Shown: piece by piece, positions 47,954 to 56,207 of the stretch
Layout: every line of letters begins with the position of its first letter
Position numbering within the stretch: position 1 is the stretch's first letter
DNA from: Nonomuraea sp. NBC_00507
GTDB taxonomy: Bacteria; Actinomycetota; Actinomycetes; Streptosporangiales; Streptosporangiaceae
Length of the DNA: 64,000 nt
Direction of reading: 5' to 3'
Assembly: GCF_036013525.1 (NCBI RefSeq)
Contig: NZ_CP107853.1
Span: forward strand, 6,076,001-6,140,000
Made by a program: the position numbers and the translations under genes
Notes under the pieces: generated by a model
Told to the model about the DNA's origin: nothing
What the model saw: only the letters and a program-made list of their open reading frames with translations
Databases searched by the model: none

Positions 47954-49308
47954 GCACCTGGGAGGAGCTGGCGTCGGCGGCGCTGGTCGGCACCGACCGC
48001 AGGCCCTACCACGGGGTCCTGCTCGAGGACGCGGCCGTCGCGGTGGCCAGGCGGCGGGCCGGGCGCGGGCTCCGGCGACCGGGCGAGGCGGCGCCGCCGG
48101 AGCCCGCGCCCGGCGAGGAGCGCCCCGCGATCGCCAGGCGCGCTGCCGAGCGCCTGGTCAGGATCATGGGCGGCGAGCACGAGAGGCTGCTGCCCGAATG
48201 GCTCGCCGCGGCGGCGGGGACCGGTCGCCGGGTGCCTCCTTATGCGCTGCCCGAGCTGCTCGAACGCGGCCGCCGCGACCGCTCGATCCGGGTCCACCTC
48301 GGCGTGCTGGCCGGGCAGCGCGGCAGGTGGCTGGCCGGTCACAACCCGGCGTGGGCCTACCTGCTGGAGGAGCCGACGGGGGAGACATGGGAGCTGGGCG
48401 GTTCGGCCGACCGGCTGGCGCACCTGCGCGCGCTCAGGGCGGCGGACCCCGCCCAGGCCAGGCGGCTGCTGGAGGGCACGTGGGAGCGTGAGACGCCCGA
48501 CGACCGCGCCGAGTTCGCAGACGTGCTGGCCGACGGGCTGAGCATGGACGACGAGCCGTTCCTGGAGTCGGTGCTGGACGACCGGCGCAGGGAGGTGCGC
48601 CAGGCCGCCGCCAACCTGCTCGCCGGCCTTCCCGGCTCGCGCCTGTCCCAGCGGATGGCCGAGCGGGTGCGCGCGTGTGTCGCCGTCGCCGGCAACGTCA
48701 TCACCATCGAGGCCCCCCTCGAGTGCGACAAGGCCATGGAGCGCGACGGCGTCAGGCCCAAACCCCCGAGGGGCATCGGCGAGCGGGCCTGGTGGCTCCA
48801 GCAGATCATCGCTCGCGCGCCGCTCGCGGTGTGGGGCCACCCGCCCGCCCGGTTGCTCCGGATGCGGATCCCCGACTGGGACGCCGACGTGAAGGCCGCC
48901 TGGGTGCGTGCCGCCGTGCTGCAGAAGGACCCCGAGTGGGCGCGGGCGATGTTCGGGTGGGACCCGATCGCCGACCTCCTGGAGTCCCTCCCGGCCGGCG
49001 AGCAGCAGGAGCTCGCCGCTGATTTCGTCCGCACGCACGACCTGGACAGCCAGCTCATCATGGTCCTGGGCGGCGTGTCGTCCCACTGGCGCGAAGGGCT
49101 GGCCACCGCCGTTCTCCGCAAGATCGTGAAGGTGGCCGCCACGCAGCCGTGGAACCTCGGCGAGCTGGTCAAGCTGGCCGGCGAGCGCATCGACCCGGCG
49201 TTGTTCCCGCTGGCGGAGAGCTACTCGCCGGTCGAATCCATCCAGCAGGTCGCCGCGCTGCTGCGCTTCCGTGCCGACATGTACAAGGAATTGAAGGAGA
49301 CCCCGTGA
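47950..49308 (+). CDS. DUF5691-like helical-repeat protein
   Basis: 452 residues, no catalytic motif seen. The sequence is rich in helix pairs with the HEAT-like segment FLESVLDDRRREVRQAAANLLAGLP, suggesting a scaffold. Proteins of this kind (DUF5691) are found between the SWIM and MoxR genes in other actinobacteria. The GTG at 47950 overlaps the SWIM stop as GTGA, and its own stop overlaps the MoxR start as GTGA, so the products are probably made in fixed ratio. Confidence 0.78.
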   Translation: MSTWEELASAALVGTDRRPYHGVLLEDAAVAVARRRAGRGLRRPGEAAPPEPAPGEERPAIARRAAERLVRIMGGEHERLLPEWLAAAAGTGRRVPPYALPELLERGRRDRSIRVHLGVLAGQRGRWLAGHNPAWAYLLEEPTGETWELGGSADRLAHLRALRAADPAQARRLLEGTWERETPDDRAEFADVLADGLSMDDEPFLESVLDDRRREVRQAAANLLAGLPGSRLSQRMAERVRACVAVAGNVITIEAPLECDKAMERDGVRPKPPRGIGERAWWLQQIIARAPLAVWGHPPARLLRMRIPDWDADVKAAWVRAAVLQKDPEWARAMFGWDPIADLLESLPAGEQQELAADFVRTHDLDSQLIMVLGGVSSHWREGLATAVLRKIVKVAATQPWNLGELVKLAGERIDPALFPLAESYSPVESIQQVAALLRFRADMYKELKETP

Positions 49309-50369
49309 CCGTTCTGCGCCCGCACGCGGAGGACCAATACGCCGAAGAGCTGGCCCTCCTGGCCAAGGACGACGACCGGCCCCGACCGCCGGGCTGGAAG
49401 TTGTCGCCGTGGGCCGTCACCACCTACATCCTGGGCGACGGCGACCGCGTCACCCCCAAATACGTGGGCGCGCGCCGCATCGTCGAGGTCGCCGTCGCCA
49501 CGCTGGCGACCGACCGCGCGCTGTTGCTGCTCGGCGTGCCCGGCACCGCCAAGACGTGGCTGTCGGAGCACCTGGCCGCCGCCATCAGCGGCGACTCGAC
49601 ACTGCTCGTGCAGGGCACCGCCGGCACCGCGGAGGAGGCCATCCGGTACGGCTGGAACTACGCCAGACTGCTGGCCGAGGGCCCCTCGATCCAGGCGCTG
49701 ACTCCTTCGCCGGTGATGCGGGCGATGGCCGAGGGCCGCATCGCGCGCGTCGAGGAGCTGACCCGCATGCCGTCGGACGTCCAGGACGCGCTGATCACCG
49801 TCCTGTCGGAGAAGACGCTGCCGATCCCCGAGCTCAACCGGGAGGTGCAGGCCGAGCGGGGCTTCAACGTCATCGCCACCGCCAACGACCGCGACCGGGG
49901 GGTCAACGAGCTGTCCAGCGCGCTGCGCCGCCGCTTCAACACCGTGGTGCTGCCGGTGCCGGCCACCGCCGAGGAGGAGGTGGACATCGTGACGCGCCGC
50001 GTCACCCAGCTCGGCCGGGCGCTGGAGCTGCCCGAGACCACGACCGGCCTGGAGGAGATCCGGCGCGTGGTGACGGTGTTCCGCGAGCTGCGCACGGGTG
50101 TCACCGAGGACGGCAGGACCAAGGTGAAGTCGCCCAGCGGGACCCTGTCCACGGCCGAGGCGATCTCGGTCCTCACCAGCGGCATCGCGCTGGCCGCCCA
50201 CTTCGGCGACGGCGTCCTGCGCCCGTCCGACGTGGCCGCCGGCATCGTGGGCGCGGTGGTGCAGGAGCCGGTGTCGGATCGGGTGGTGTGGCGCGAATAC
50301 CTGGAGACCGTGGTCAGGGAGCGTTCCGACTGGCGCGACTTCTACCGCGCGTGCCGCGAGGTCTCATGA
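49305..50369 (+). CDS. MoxR-family AAA+ ATPase (YehL-like)
   Basis: 354 residues. Walker A is GVPGTAKT (77-84). The Walker B region reads RIARVEELTR, with Glu-Glu where most MoxR proteins have Asp-Glu. The sensor/Arg-finger strand includes FNVIATANDRDRGVNELSSALRRRF. MoxR ATPases act as chaperones that work with VWA proteins; here the VWA partner is encoded two genes downstream. Start and stop codons overlap both neighbours. The E. coli counterpart is yehL. Confidence 0.88.
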   Translation: MTVLRPHAEDQYAEELALLAKDDDRPRPPGWKLSPWAVTTYILGDGDRVTPKYVGARRIVEVAVATLATDRALLLLGVPGTAKTWLSEHLAAAISGDSTLLVQGTAGTAEEAIRYGWNYARLLAEGPSIQALTPSPVMRAMAEGRIARVEELTRMPSDVQDALITVLSEKTLPIPELNREVQAERGFNVIATANDRDRGVNELSSALRRRFNTVVLPVPATAEEEVDIVTRRVTQLGRALELPETTTGLEEIRRVVTVFRELRTGVTEDGRTKVKSPSGTLSTAEAISVLTSGIALAAHFGDGVLRPSDVAAGIVGAVVQEPVSDRVVWREYLETVVRERSDWRDFYRACREVS

Positions 50370-52657
50370 GTGTGCATGTTCTGGGCGTGCGGCACCACGG
50401 GCCGGGGTCGGCGCGGGCCGTCCGGGCCGAGCTGGAGCGCCTGCGCCCCGACGCGATCCTCATCGAGGGCCCGCCCGAGGCCGACCCGCTCATCCCGCTC
50501 GCCCCGCAGCTGGAGCCGCCCGTCGCACTGCTCGCGCACGTGCCGGGCGACGCCGCCAACGCCGCTTTCTGGCCGTTCGCCGGGTTCTCGCCGGAGTGGC
50601 AGGCCATCCTGTACGGCGCCTCCGCTGGCGTCCCCGTGCGCTTCTGCGACCTGCCCGCGGCCCATTCGCTGGCCGGCCGGACCGATGAGGAGGTCTCGGA
50701 GCTGCGGGCCGACCCGATCGGCTCGCTCGCTGCGGCCGCCGGATATGACGACCCCGAACGCTGGTGGGAGGACGTCGTCGAGCACCGCGGCGACACCCCC
50801 TTCGAAGTGATCGCCGAGGCCATGGCCGCCGTACGCGAAGGCTACGAGCCGGACGAGCGGGAGGCCAGGCGCGAGGCTCACATGCGCAAGACCCTCCGCG
50901 CGGCGCTCAAGCAGGGCTACGGCAGGATCGCGGTGGTCTGCGGGGCCTGGCACGTTCCGGCGCTGGCCGGGCCGCTGCCGCCCGCGACAGCGGACACCGC
51001 GCTCCTGCGTGGGCTGCCGAAGGTGAAGGCCGAGCTGACCTGGGTGCCGTGGACGTACGGGCGGCTGGCCTCGTGGAGCGGCTACGGCGCGGGCATCACC
51101 TCGCCCGGCTGGTACCACCACCTGTTCACCGCGCCCGACCGGCCCGTCGAGCGATGGCTGGCCGAGGCCGCCGCCGTGCTGCGCGATGAAGGTCTGCCGG
51201 TGTCGTCCGCGCACGTCATCGAGTCCGTACGCCTGGCCGGCAGCCTGGCTGCGCTGCGCGGCCGCCCGCTGGCGGGGTTGAGCGAGGTCACCGAGGCGGC
51301 CAGGGCCGTGCTGTGCGAAGGCGACGACCTGGCCGTGGAGCTGATCCAGCGCCGCATGGTCGTGGGCGACCGGCTGGGCCACGTCTCCGACGGCACGCCG
51401 ATGGTGCCGCTCCAGCGTGACCTGCGCGAGCAGCAGCGGCGGCTGAAGCTCAAGCCGGAGGCGCTCGACCGCGAGATCGACCTCGACCTGCGCAAGCCCC
51501 TCGACCTCGAGCGCAGCCACCTGCTGCACCGGCTGCGGCTGCTCGGCGTCGGCTGGGGGACGCCGGGGCAGGCGCGCGGCAAGGGCACGTTCAGGGAGAC
51601 ATGGACGCTGCAGTGGCGTCCGGAGCACGATCTCGCCCTCATCGAGCATGCCGCCCTGGGCACCACCGTGAGGTCCGCCACCGCACAGCGGGCCAGGGAC
51701 CTGGCAGGCGCGCCGGGCGCGGCGCTGGCGGACCTGACGTCGCTGGTCGAACAGTGCCTGCTCGCCGACCTGTCAGAGGCGCTGCCCGAGGTGCTGGCCG
51801 CGCTGTCGGCCAAGGCGGCGCTCGACACCGACGTCACACACCTGATGGCGGCCCTGCCCGCGATGGTGCGTGCCCACCGCTACGGCGACGTACGCGGCAC
51901 GTCGGCCGAGGGGCTGGCGGTGATCGTACGCTCGATGCTGGAGCGGATCTGCGTCGGGCTGCCGGTGGCGGTGACCGGGCTGGACGACGACGCGGCGGCC
52001 GATCTGCTCAAACACGTGGACGCGGTGCACGCCGCCGTCGCCCTCCTCACCGACCCGCCCTCCGACGGTGGGGCGCCGGCCAGGGACGGCGTGTCATCCG
52101 ACGGCGTGTCAGCCGAGGGCGGAGAAGCCGGGGCGGCGCCGCGGAGCCGGTGGCTGGTCACGCTGCGCGGGATCAGCGACCGGCAGGATCTGCACGGGCT
52201 CATCGAAGGGCGGCTGACCAGGATCCTGCTGGACTCGGGCGAGCTCCAGGATGCCGGTGACCGCATGTCCAGGGCCATGTCCAGGGGGCAGACGCCGGCC
52301 AGGGCGGCGGCGTGGGTCGAGGGATTCCTGGCCGGAGGCGGGCTGCTGCTGGTGCACGACGCGAGGCTGCTGGCCCTGGTCGACGACTGGATCGGCGGGC
52401 TTGCTGGTGACCAGTTCACCGACGTGCTGCCGCTGTTGCGCCGTACGTTCGGCAGCTTCGCCGTGCCGGAGCGCCGGGCCATCGGGGAGCGCGTCCGCTC
52501 GGCCGGGCGCGTGGAAGCGGAAGGGGAGCAGGACGTGGACGAGCGGCGCGCGGCGGCGGCCGTCACCACCGTGCTGGCGATCCTCGGGAAGGCGGGCGGA
52601 TCCGGGCAGGCGGACGGGCTCCGGAAGGCGGAAGGACTCGGGAGGGCGGGCGGATGA
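50366..52657 (+). CDS. DUF5682 (YehM-like) protein
   Basis: 763 residues. The N-terminal region (VRHHGPGSARAVRAEL, ILIEGPPEADPL, AVVCGAWHVPAL) resembles the TraB/ChaN-like fold with conserved His and Glu residues. The rest is helical and ends in a low-complexity tail of short GKAGGSGQADGL-type repeats (52585-52656). Function is unknown. The ATG overlaps the MoxR stop as ATGA, and the stop overlaps the VWA start. It corresponds in position and type to E. coli yehM. Confidence 0.8.
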   Translation: MSVHVLGVRHHGPGSARAVRAELERLRPDAILIEGPPEADPLIPLAPQLEPPVALLAHVPGDAANAAFWPFAGFSPEWQAILYGASAGVPVRFCDLPAAHSLAGRTDEEVSELRADPIGSLAAAAGYDDPERWWEDVVEHRGDTPFEVIAEAMAAVREGYEPDEREARREAHMRKTLRAALKQGYGRIAVVCGAWHVPALAGPLPPATADTALLRGLPKVKAELTWVPWTYGRLASWSGYGAGITSPGWYHHLFTAPDRPVERWLAEAAAVLRDEGLPVSSAHVIESVRLAGSLAALRGRPLAGLSEVTEAARAVLCEGDDLAVELIQRRMVVGDRLGHVSDGTPMVPLQRDLREQQRRLKLKPEALDREIDLDLRKPLDLERSHLLHRLRLLGVGWGTPGQARGKGTFRETWTLQWRPEHDLALIEHAALGTTVRSATAQRARDLAGAPGAALADLTSLVEQCLLADLSEALPEVLAALSAKAALDTDVTHLMAALPAMVRAHRYGDVRGTSAEGLAVIVRSMLERICVGLPVAVTGLDDDAAADLLKHVDAVHAAVALLTDPPSDGGAPARDGVSSDGVSAEGGEAGAAPRSRWLVTLRGISDRQDLHGLIEGRLTRILLDSGELQDAGDRMSRAMSRGQTPARAAAWVEGFLAGGGLLLVHDARLLALVDDWIGGLAGDQFTDVLPLLRRTFGSFAVPERRAIGERVRSAGRVEAEGEQDVDERRAAAAVTTVLAILGKAGGSGQADGLRKAEGLGRAGG

Positions 52658-53799
52658 GCGCGGCAGACGATGAGCGGATGCGCCGGTGGCGGCTGGTGCT
52701 GGGCGGCGGGGACGCCGACGGCACCGGGTGCGGGCTGCAGGGCGCGGACGTGCAGATGGACGCGGCCCTGGCCGCCGTCTACGACCAGGATGGCCGGCAG
52801 GGCGGGCTGGGCGCGTCGGCGCCGCGGGTGGCCCGCTGGCTGGGCGACATCAGGACCTACTTCCCCTCCACGGTCGTCCAGGTCATGCAGAAGGACGCGA
52901 TCGAGAAGCTCAACCTCACCAGGCTTCTGCTGGAACCGGAGATGCTCGAGGCGGTGGAGCCCGACGTGCACCTGGTCGGCACCTTGCTGGCGCTCAACAA
53001 GGTCATGCCCGACCAGGCCCGCGAGTCGGCCAGGGCCGTGGTGCGCACGGTGGTGGCGGAGCTTGAGCGCAGGCTCGCGCAGAAGACCAGGGCGGCCGTG
53101 ACGGGCGCGCTCGACCGCGCGGCCAGGACACATCGCCCCAAGCGGGTGGCCGACATCGACTGGAACCGGACGATCAGGGCGAACCTCAAGAACTACCTGC
53201 CGGAACGCAACACCGTCGTCCCGTCACGGCTCGTCGGCTACGCCCGGCGCCAGCGGTCGGTGCAGCGCGAGGTGGTGTTGTGCATCGACCAGAGCGGGTC
53301 GATGGCGGCCTCGGTGGTGTATTCGAGTGTGTTCGGGGCGGTGCTGGCGTCGATGCGCTCGCTCAAGACGTCGCTGGTGGTGTTCGACACGGCGGTGGTG
53401 GATCTCACCGAGCGGCTGCACGATCCGGTCGAGCTGCTGTTCGGCACCCAGCTCGGCGGCGGCACCGACATCAACCGGGCCATCGCCTACTGCCAGGGGC
53501 TCATCACGAGGCCGGCCAACTCGATCTTCATTCTGATCAGCGACCTGTACGAGGGCGGCGTGCGGCAGGAGATGTTGCGCAGGGTCGCCGCGATGACGCA
53601 GGCCGGCGTGCAGGTGATCGTGCTGCTCGCGCTGTCCGACGAGGGCGCGCCGTTCTACGACCACGACAACGCCGCCGCGCTGGCGGCGCTGGGGGTGCCC
53701 GCGTTCGCCTGCACGCCCGACGCGTTCCCCGGCCTGATGGCGGCGGCGATCGAACGGCGCGACATCGCCCAGTGGGCCGAGCGGCAGGTGAGCGCGTGA
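52654..53799 (+). CDS. VWA-domain protein (YehP-like)
   Basis: 381 residues. A helical N-terminal half is followed by a von Willebrand A domain (about 205-370) with a complete metal-ion site: Asp212, Ser214 and Ser216 (DQSGS), Thr271 (GGGTD) and Asp297 (LISDLYEGG). It is the expected partner of the MoxR ATPase. There is no signal peptide, so it is cytoplasmic. The ATG overlaps the DUF5682 stop. Transcription ends at the hairpin that includes its stop codon. Confidence 0.88.
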   Translation: MSAADDERMRRWRLVLGGGDADGTGCGLQGADVQMDAALAAVYDQDGRQGGLGASAPRVARWLGDIRTYFPSTVVQVMQKDAIEKLNLTRLLLEPEMLEAVEPDVHLVGTLLALNKVMPDQARESARAVVRTVVAELERRLAQKTRAAVTGALDRAARTHRPKRVADIDWNRTIRANLKNYLPERNTVVPSRLVGYARRQRSVQREVVLCIDQSGSMAASVVYSSVFGAVLASMRSLKTSLVVFDTAVVDLTERLHDPVELLFGTQLGGGTDINRAIAYCQGLITRPANSIFILISDLYEGGVRQEMLRRVAAMTQAGVQVIVLLALSDEGAPFYDHDNAAALAALGVPAFACTPDAFPGLMAAAIERRDIAQWAERQVSA

Positions 53800-53831
53800 G
53801 ACCGCGACCCCGCATCGGGGCCGCGGTCTCA
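53797..53831. terminator. bidirectional hairpin after the VWA gene
   Basis: A 16-bp stem with one mismatch (TGAGACCGCG, then A/C, then CCCCG) and a 3-base loop begins at the VWA stop codon and ends 7 bases before the convergent MFS stop. Confidence 0.75.
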
Positions 53832-53837
53832 TGACGC

Positions 53838-55283
53838 TTAGTGGGCGGCCTGTTCCGGCCGGGCCCGGCGGGGCATCAGGAACGACAGCGCGAGCGTCAG
53901 CACCAGCAGCCCGACCTCGACCCACACCGTGACCTGCATGGACGCCCCGAAGCTCCACTCGGCGGCGAGCAGGTTGAAGAACAGCGTCCCCAGCACGGCG
54001 GTGCCGAGCGCAGCGCCCAGCTGCTGGATCGCGGTCAGTGTGCCGGACGCGGAGCCGGACTCGTGCGGCTCGACGCCGGCGAGCACGATGTCGAAGAACG
54101 GCGCCATGGTCAGGCCCATCCCGATGCCGACGAGGCCGAGACCGGGGGCCAGCTGCCAGCTGGTGACCTCGACGCCGGCCAGGTGGATGGTCAGGGCGAG
54201 CACGGCCGCGCCGGCCGCCATGACGACGGTGCCGATCTGCAGCAGGCCCCGGCCGAGCTTCTCCTGCAGGCCGGACATCGCCAGGCCGAAGCCGAGCACG
54301 CCGCCCACCGCCTGCGGCAGTCCGGCCAGACCGGCCTGCAGCGGCGTGAAGCCGAGCCCCATCTGGGTGTAGAGGCTGAAGACCAGGCCGAAGCCCATCA
54401 TCCCGGCGAAGAACGCCAGTCCGGCCACCAGGCCACCGGTGAAGGCACGCTTGCGGAACAGTCCGGGCGTGACCAGCGGGTCCTTGCCCGCCTTGGCGCG
54501 GCGCGACTCGTAGCGGCCGAAGACCGCGAACAACACGATCGAGGCGGCCATCGACGCGAACGTCCACGCGGGCCAGCCCAGCTCACGGCCTTGGATGAGC
54601 GGGTAGATCAGCAGGAACGCGGCCGCCGACACCAGGGCCACGCCGCCGAGGTCGAGCCTGGTGGCGTTCGAGAGGCGGAACTCGGGCAGGAATCGGATCG
54701 CGGCCAGCGCGGTGGCCAGGCCGATCGGCAGGTTGATCAGGAAGATCATGCGCCAGCCGGTGCCGAAGAAGTCGGCGTCGACCAGCCAGCCGGCCAGGAT
54801 GGGGCCCCCGACCGACGAGATGGCCATGACCGGGCCGAACATGCCGAACGCCTTGCCCAGCTCGCGCGGCGGGAACATCTCCTTGATCAGGCCCAGGCCC
54901 TGCGGGATCATCACGGCCCCGAACAGGCCCTGCAACACCCGGCTGCCGACCAGCATCGCCGGGCTGACCGCGACCCCGCACAGCATCGAGGCGGCGGTGA
55001 AGCCGAAGGCGCCGATCAGGAACATGCGCTTCCTGCCGTACAGGTCGCCGAGCCGGCCACCGGTGATCAGGCCGACGGCCATGGCCAGCGTGTAGCCAGC
55101 GCCCAGCCACTGCACGAGGCTGGCAGAGCCACCGAGCTCCTTCTGGATGGTGGGGGCGGCGATCGTGGTCACGAGCGCGTCGAGTAAGTCCATGACCTCG
55201 GCGGCCAGGACCACGAAGAGCGCGACCCAGCGCCAGCGATAGGGCTGGACCTCGGTCGTCGCCATGGAGGCGGTGGTCGTCAT
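53838..55283 (-). CDS. MFS multidrug exporter, DHA2 (14-helix) family
   Basis: 481-residue membrane protein with the EmrB/QacA layout of about 14 helices. Motif A is GGRLGDLYGRKRMF, and the proton-antiporter region includes SRVLQGLFGAVMIPQGLGL. It probably exports hydrophobic drugs by proton antiport. The ATG follows AAGGAG by 5 bases. It is divergent from the TetR gene with several operator half-sites between, a standard inducible-efflux arrangement. Confidence 0.93.
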   Translation of the reverse strand: MTTTASMATTEVQPYRWRWVALFVVLAAEVMDLLDALVTTIAAPTIQKELGGSASLVQWLGAGYTLAMAVGLITGGRLGDLYGRKRMFLIGAFGFTAASMLCGVAVSPAMLVGSRVLQGLFGAVMIPQGLGLIKEMFPPRELGKAFGMFGPVMAISSVGGPILAGWLVDADFFGTGWRMIFLINLPIGLATALAAIRFLPEFRLSNATRLDLGGVALVSAAAFLLIYPLIQGRELGWPAWTFASMAASIVLFAVFGRYESRRAKAGKDPLVTPGLFRKRAFTGGLVAGLAFFAGMMGFGLVFSLYTQMGLGFTPLQAGLAGLPQAVGGVLGFGLAMSGLQEKLGRGLLQIGTVVMAAGAAVLALTIHLAGVEVTSWQLAPGLGLVGIGMGLTMAPFFDIVLAGVEPHESGSASGTLTAIQQLGAALGTAVLGTLFFNLLAAEWSFGASMQVTVWVEVGLLVLTLALSFLMPRRARPEQAAH

Positions 55284-55299
55284 GGGGACTCCTTCGTCA

Positions 55300-55381
55300 T
55301 AACGGTGTTCTATGGACGAACGCTGTTCGTTGCGAACACTGTTTAGTGACGAACAGCGTTCGTGTCAAGTACGATGTTCGT
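55300..55381. promoter_or_regulatory. divergent promoter region with TetR operator copies
   Basis: ACGAACGCTGTTCGT (55316-55330) and its exact reverse complement (55349-55363) form two operator copies. Further half-sites resembling GTGTTC, CTGTTT and TGTTCG fall at about 55305, 55338 and 55374. TACGAT at 55370-55375 is a good -10, six bases before the TetR ATG. Confidence 0.65.
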
Positions 55382-56113
55382 ATGGATCGCGAGAGGACAG
55401 AAAGCGTGCCGGCGCCGCCCTGGCGTAAGTCGCGCACGCCGGCGCCGGCCAAGCGGCAGCTGAGCCAGGACCTGATCGTCGAGACCGGACTCCGGATCCT
55501 GGACGCCGAAGGGCTCGACGCGCTCAGCATGAGACGCGTCGCCCAGGAGCTCGACACGGGCCCCGCCTCGCTCTACGCGCACGTCGCCAACAAAGACGAG
55601 CTGCTGGAGCTCGTCTACGACCGGGTGCTCGGCGAGATCCGGCTGCCCGAACGCGATCCGGCGCGGTGGAAGGAGCAACTCCGCGCCTACGCCATGGAGG
55701 TGCACGGCGTGCTCGCCTCCCACGCCGACGTGGCCAGGGTCGCGCTGGCCAACATCCCCACGGGCGAAAACTCGGTCCGCATCGGCGAGTTCGTCTTCGG
55801 GCTGCTGATCGAGGCCGGCATGGCGCCGCGCCAGGCGTCCCTGGCGATGGACCGGCTCTCCCTCTACGTCGTCGGCGACGCCTACGAGGGCACCGTTCAC
55901 TACGCGCGGATGCGATCGGCCGGGCTGACGGACCCCGGGGAATACTTCGAGCAATTCGCGGGGCAGATCGCCGCCTACTACCGGGAGCTGCCGGTGGAGC
56001 GGTTCCCGACCGTGAGCAAGTTCGTCGACGAGCTGATCGCCGGCGACGGCGAGGACCGCTTCCGTTACGGGCTGGAGCTGCTGCTGGACGGCATCGAGGC
56101 ACGCATGCCGTAG
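55382..56113 (+). CDS. TetR-family transcriptional regulator
   Basis: About 243 residues. The N-terminal helix-turn-helix (LDALSMRRVAQELDTGPASLYAHV as the recognition region) is preceded by a basic, Pro-rich stretch. The C-terminal part resembles the TetR_C ligand domain of tetracycline-type repressors. The ATG at 55382 has no ribosome site but lies 6 bases after a TACGAT -10, so the message may be leaderless; a GTG at 55406 with GAGAGGA 8 bases before it is the alternative. It presumably represses the divergent exporter and itself. Confidence 0.9.
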   Translation: MDRERTESVPAPPWRKSRTPAPAKRQLSQDLIVETGLRILDAEGLDALSMRRVAQELDTGPASLYAHVANKDELLELVYDRVLGEIRLPERDPARWKEQLRAYAMEVHGVLASHADVARVALANIPTGENSVRIGEFVFGLLIEAGMAPRQASLAMDRLSLYVVGDAYEGTVHYARMRSAGLTDPGEYFEQFAGQIAAYYRELPVERFPTVSKFVDELIAGDGEDRFRYGLELLLDGIEARMP

Positions 56114-56207
56114 ACCGCGCCCGCATGCCGTAGGGCTAATGGCCCAGGACCGTCTAGGTCCCGCGCCCGATGTGCCGGCCCGTGGCCGGGCCATAGCGTT
56201 GCCCGCC

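Noticed and set aside
52585..52656. short GC-rich repeats as a CRISPR or regulatory repeat
   Set aside because: They encode the low-complexity C-terminal tail of the DUF5682 protein, are not regularly spaced and have no spacers.
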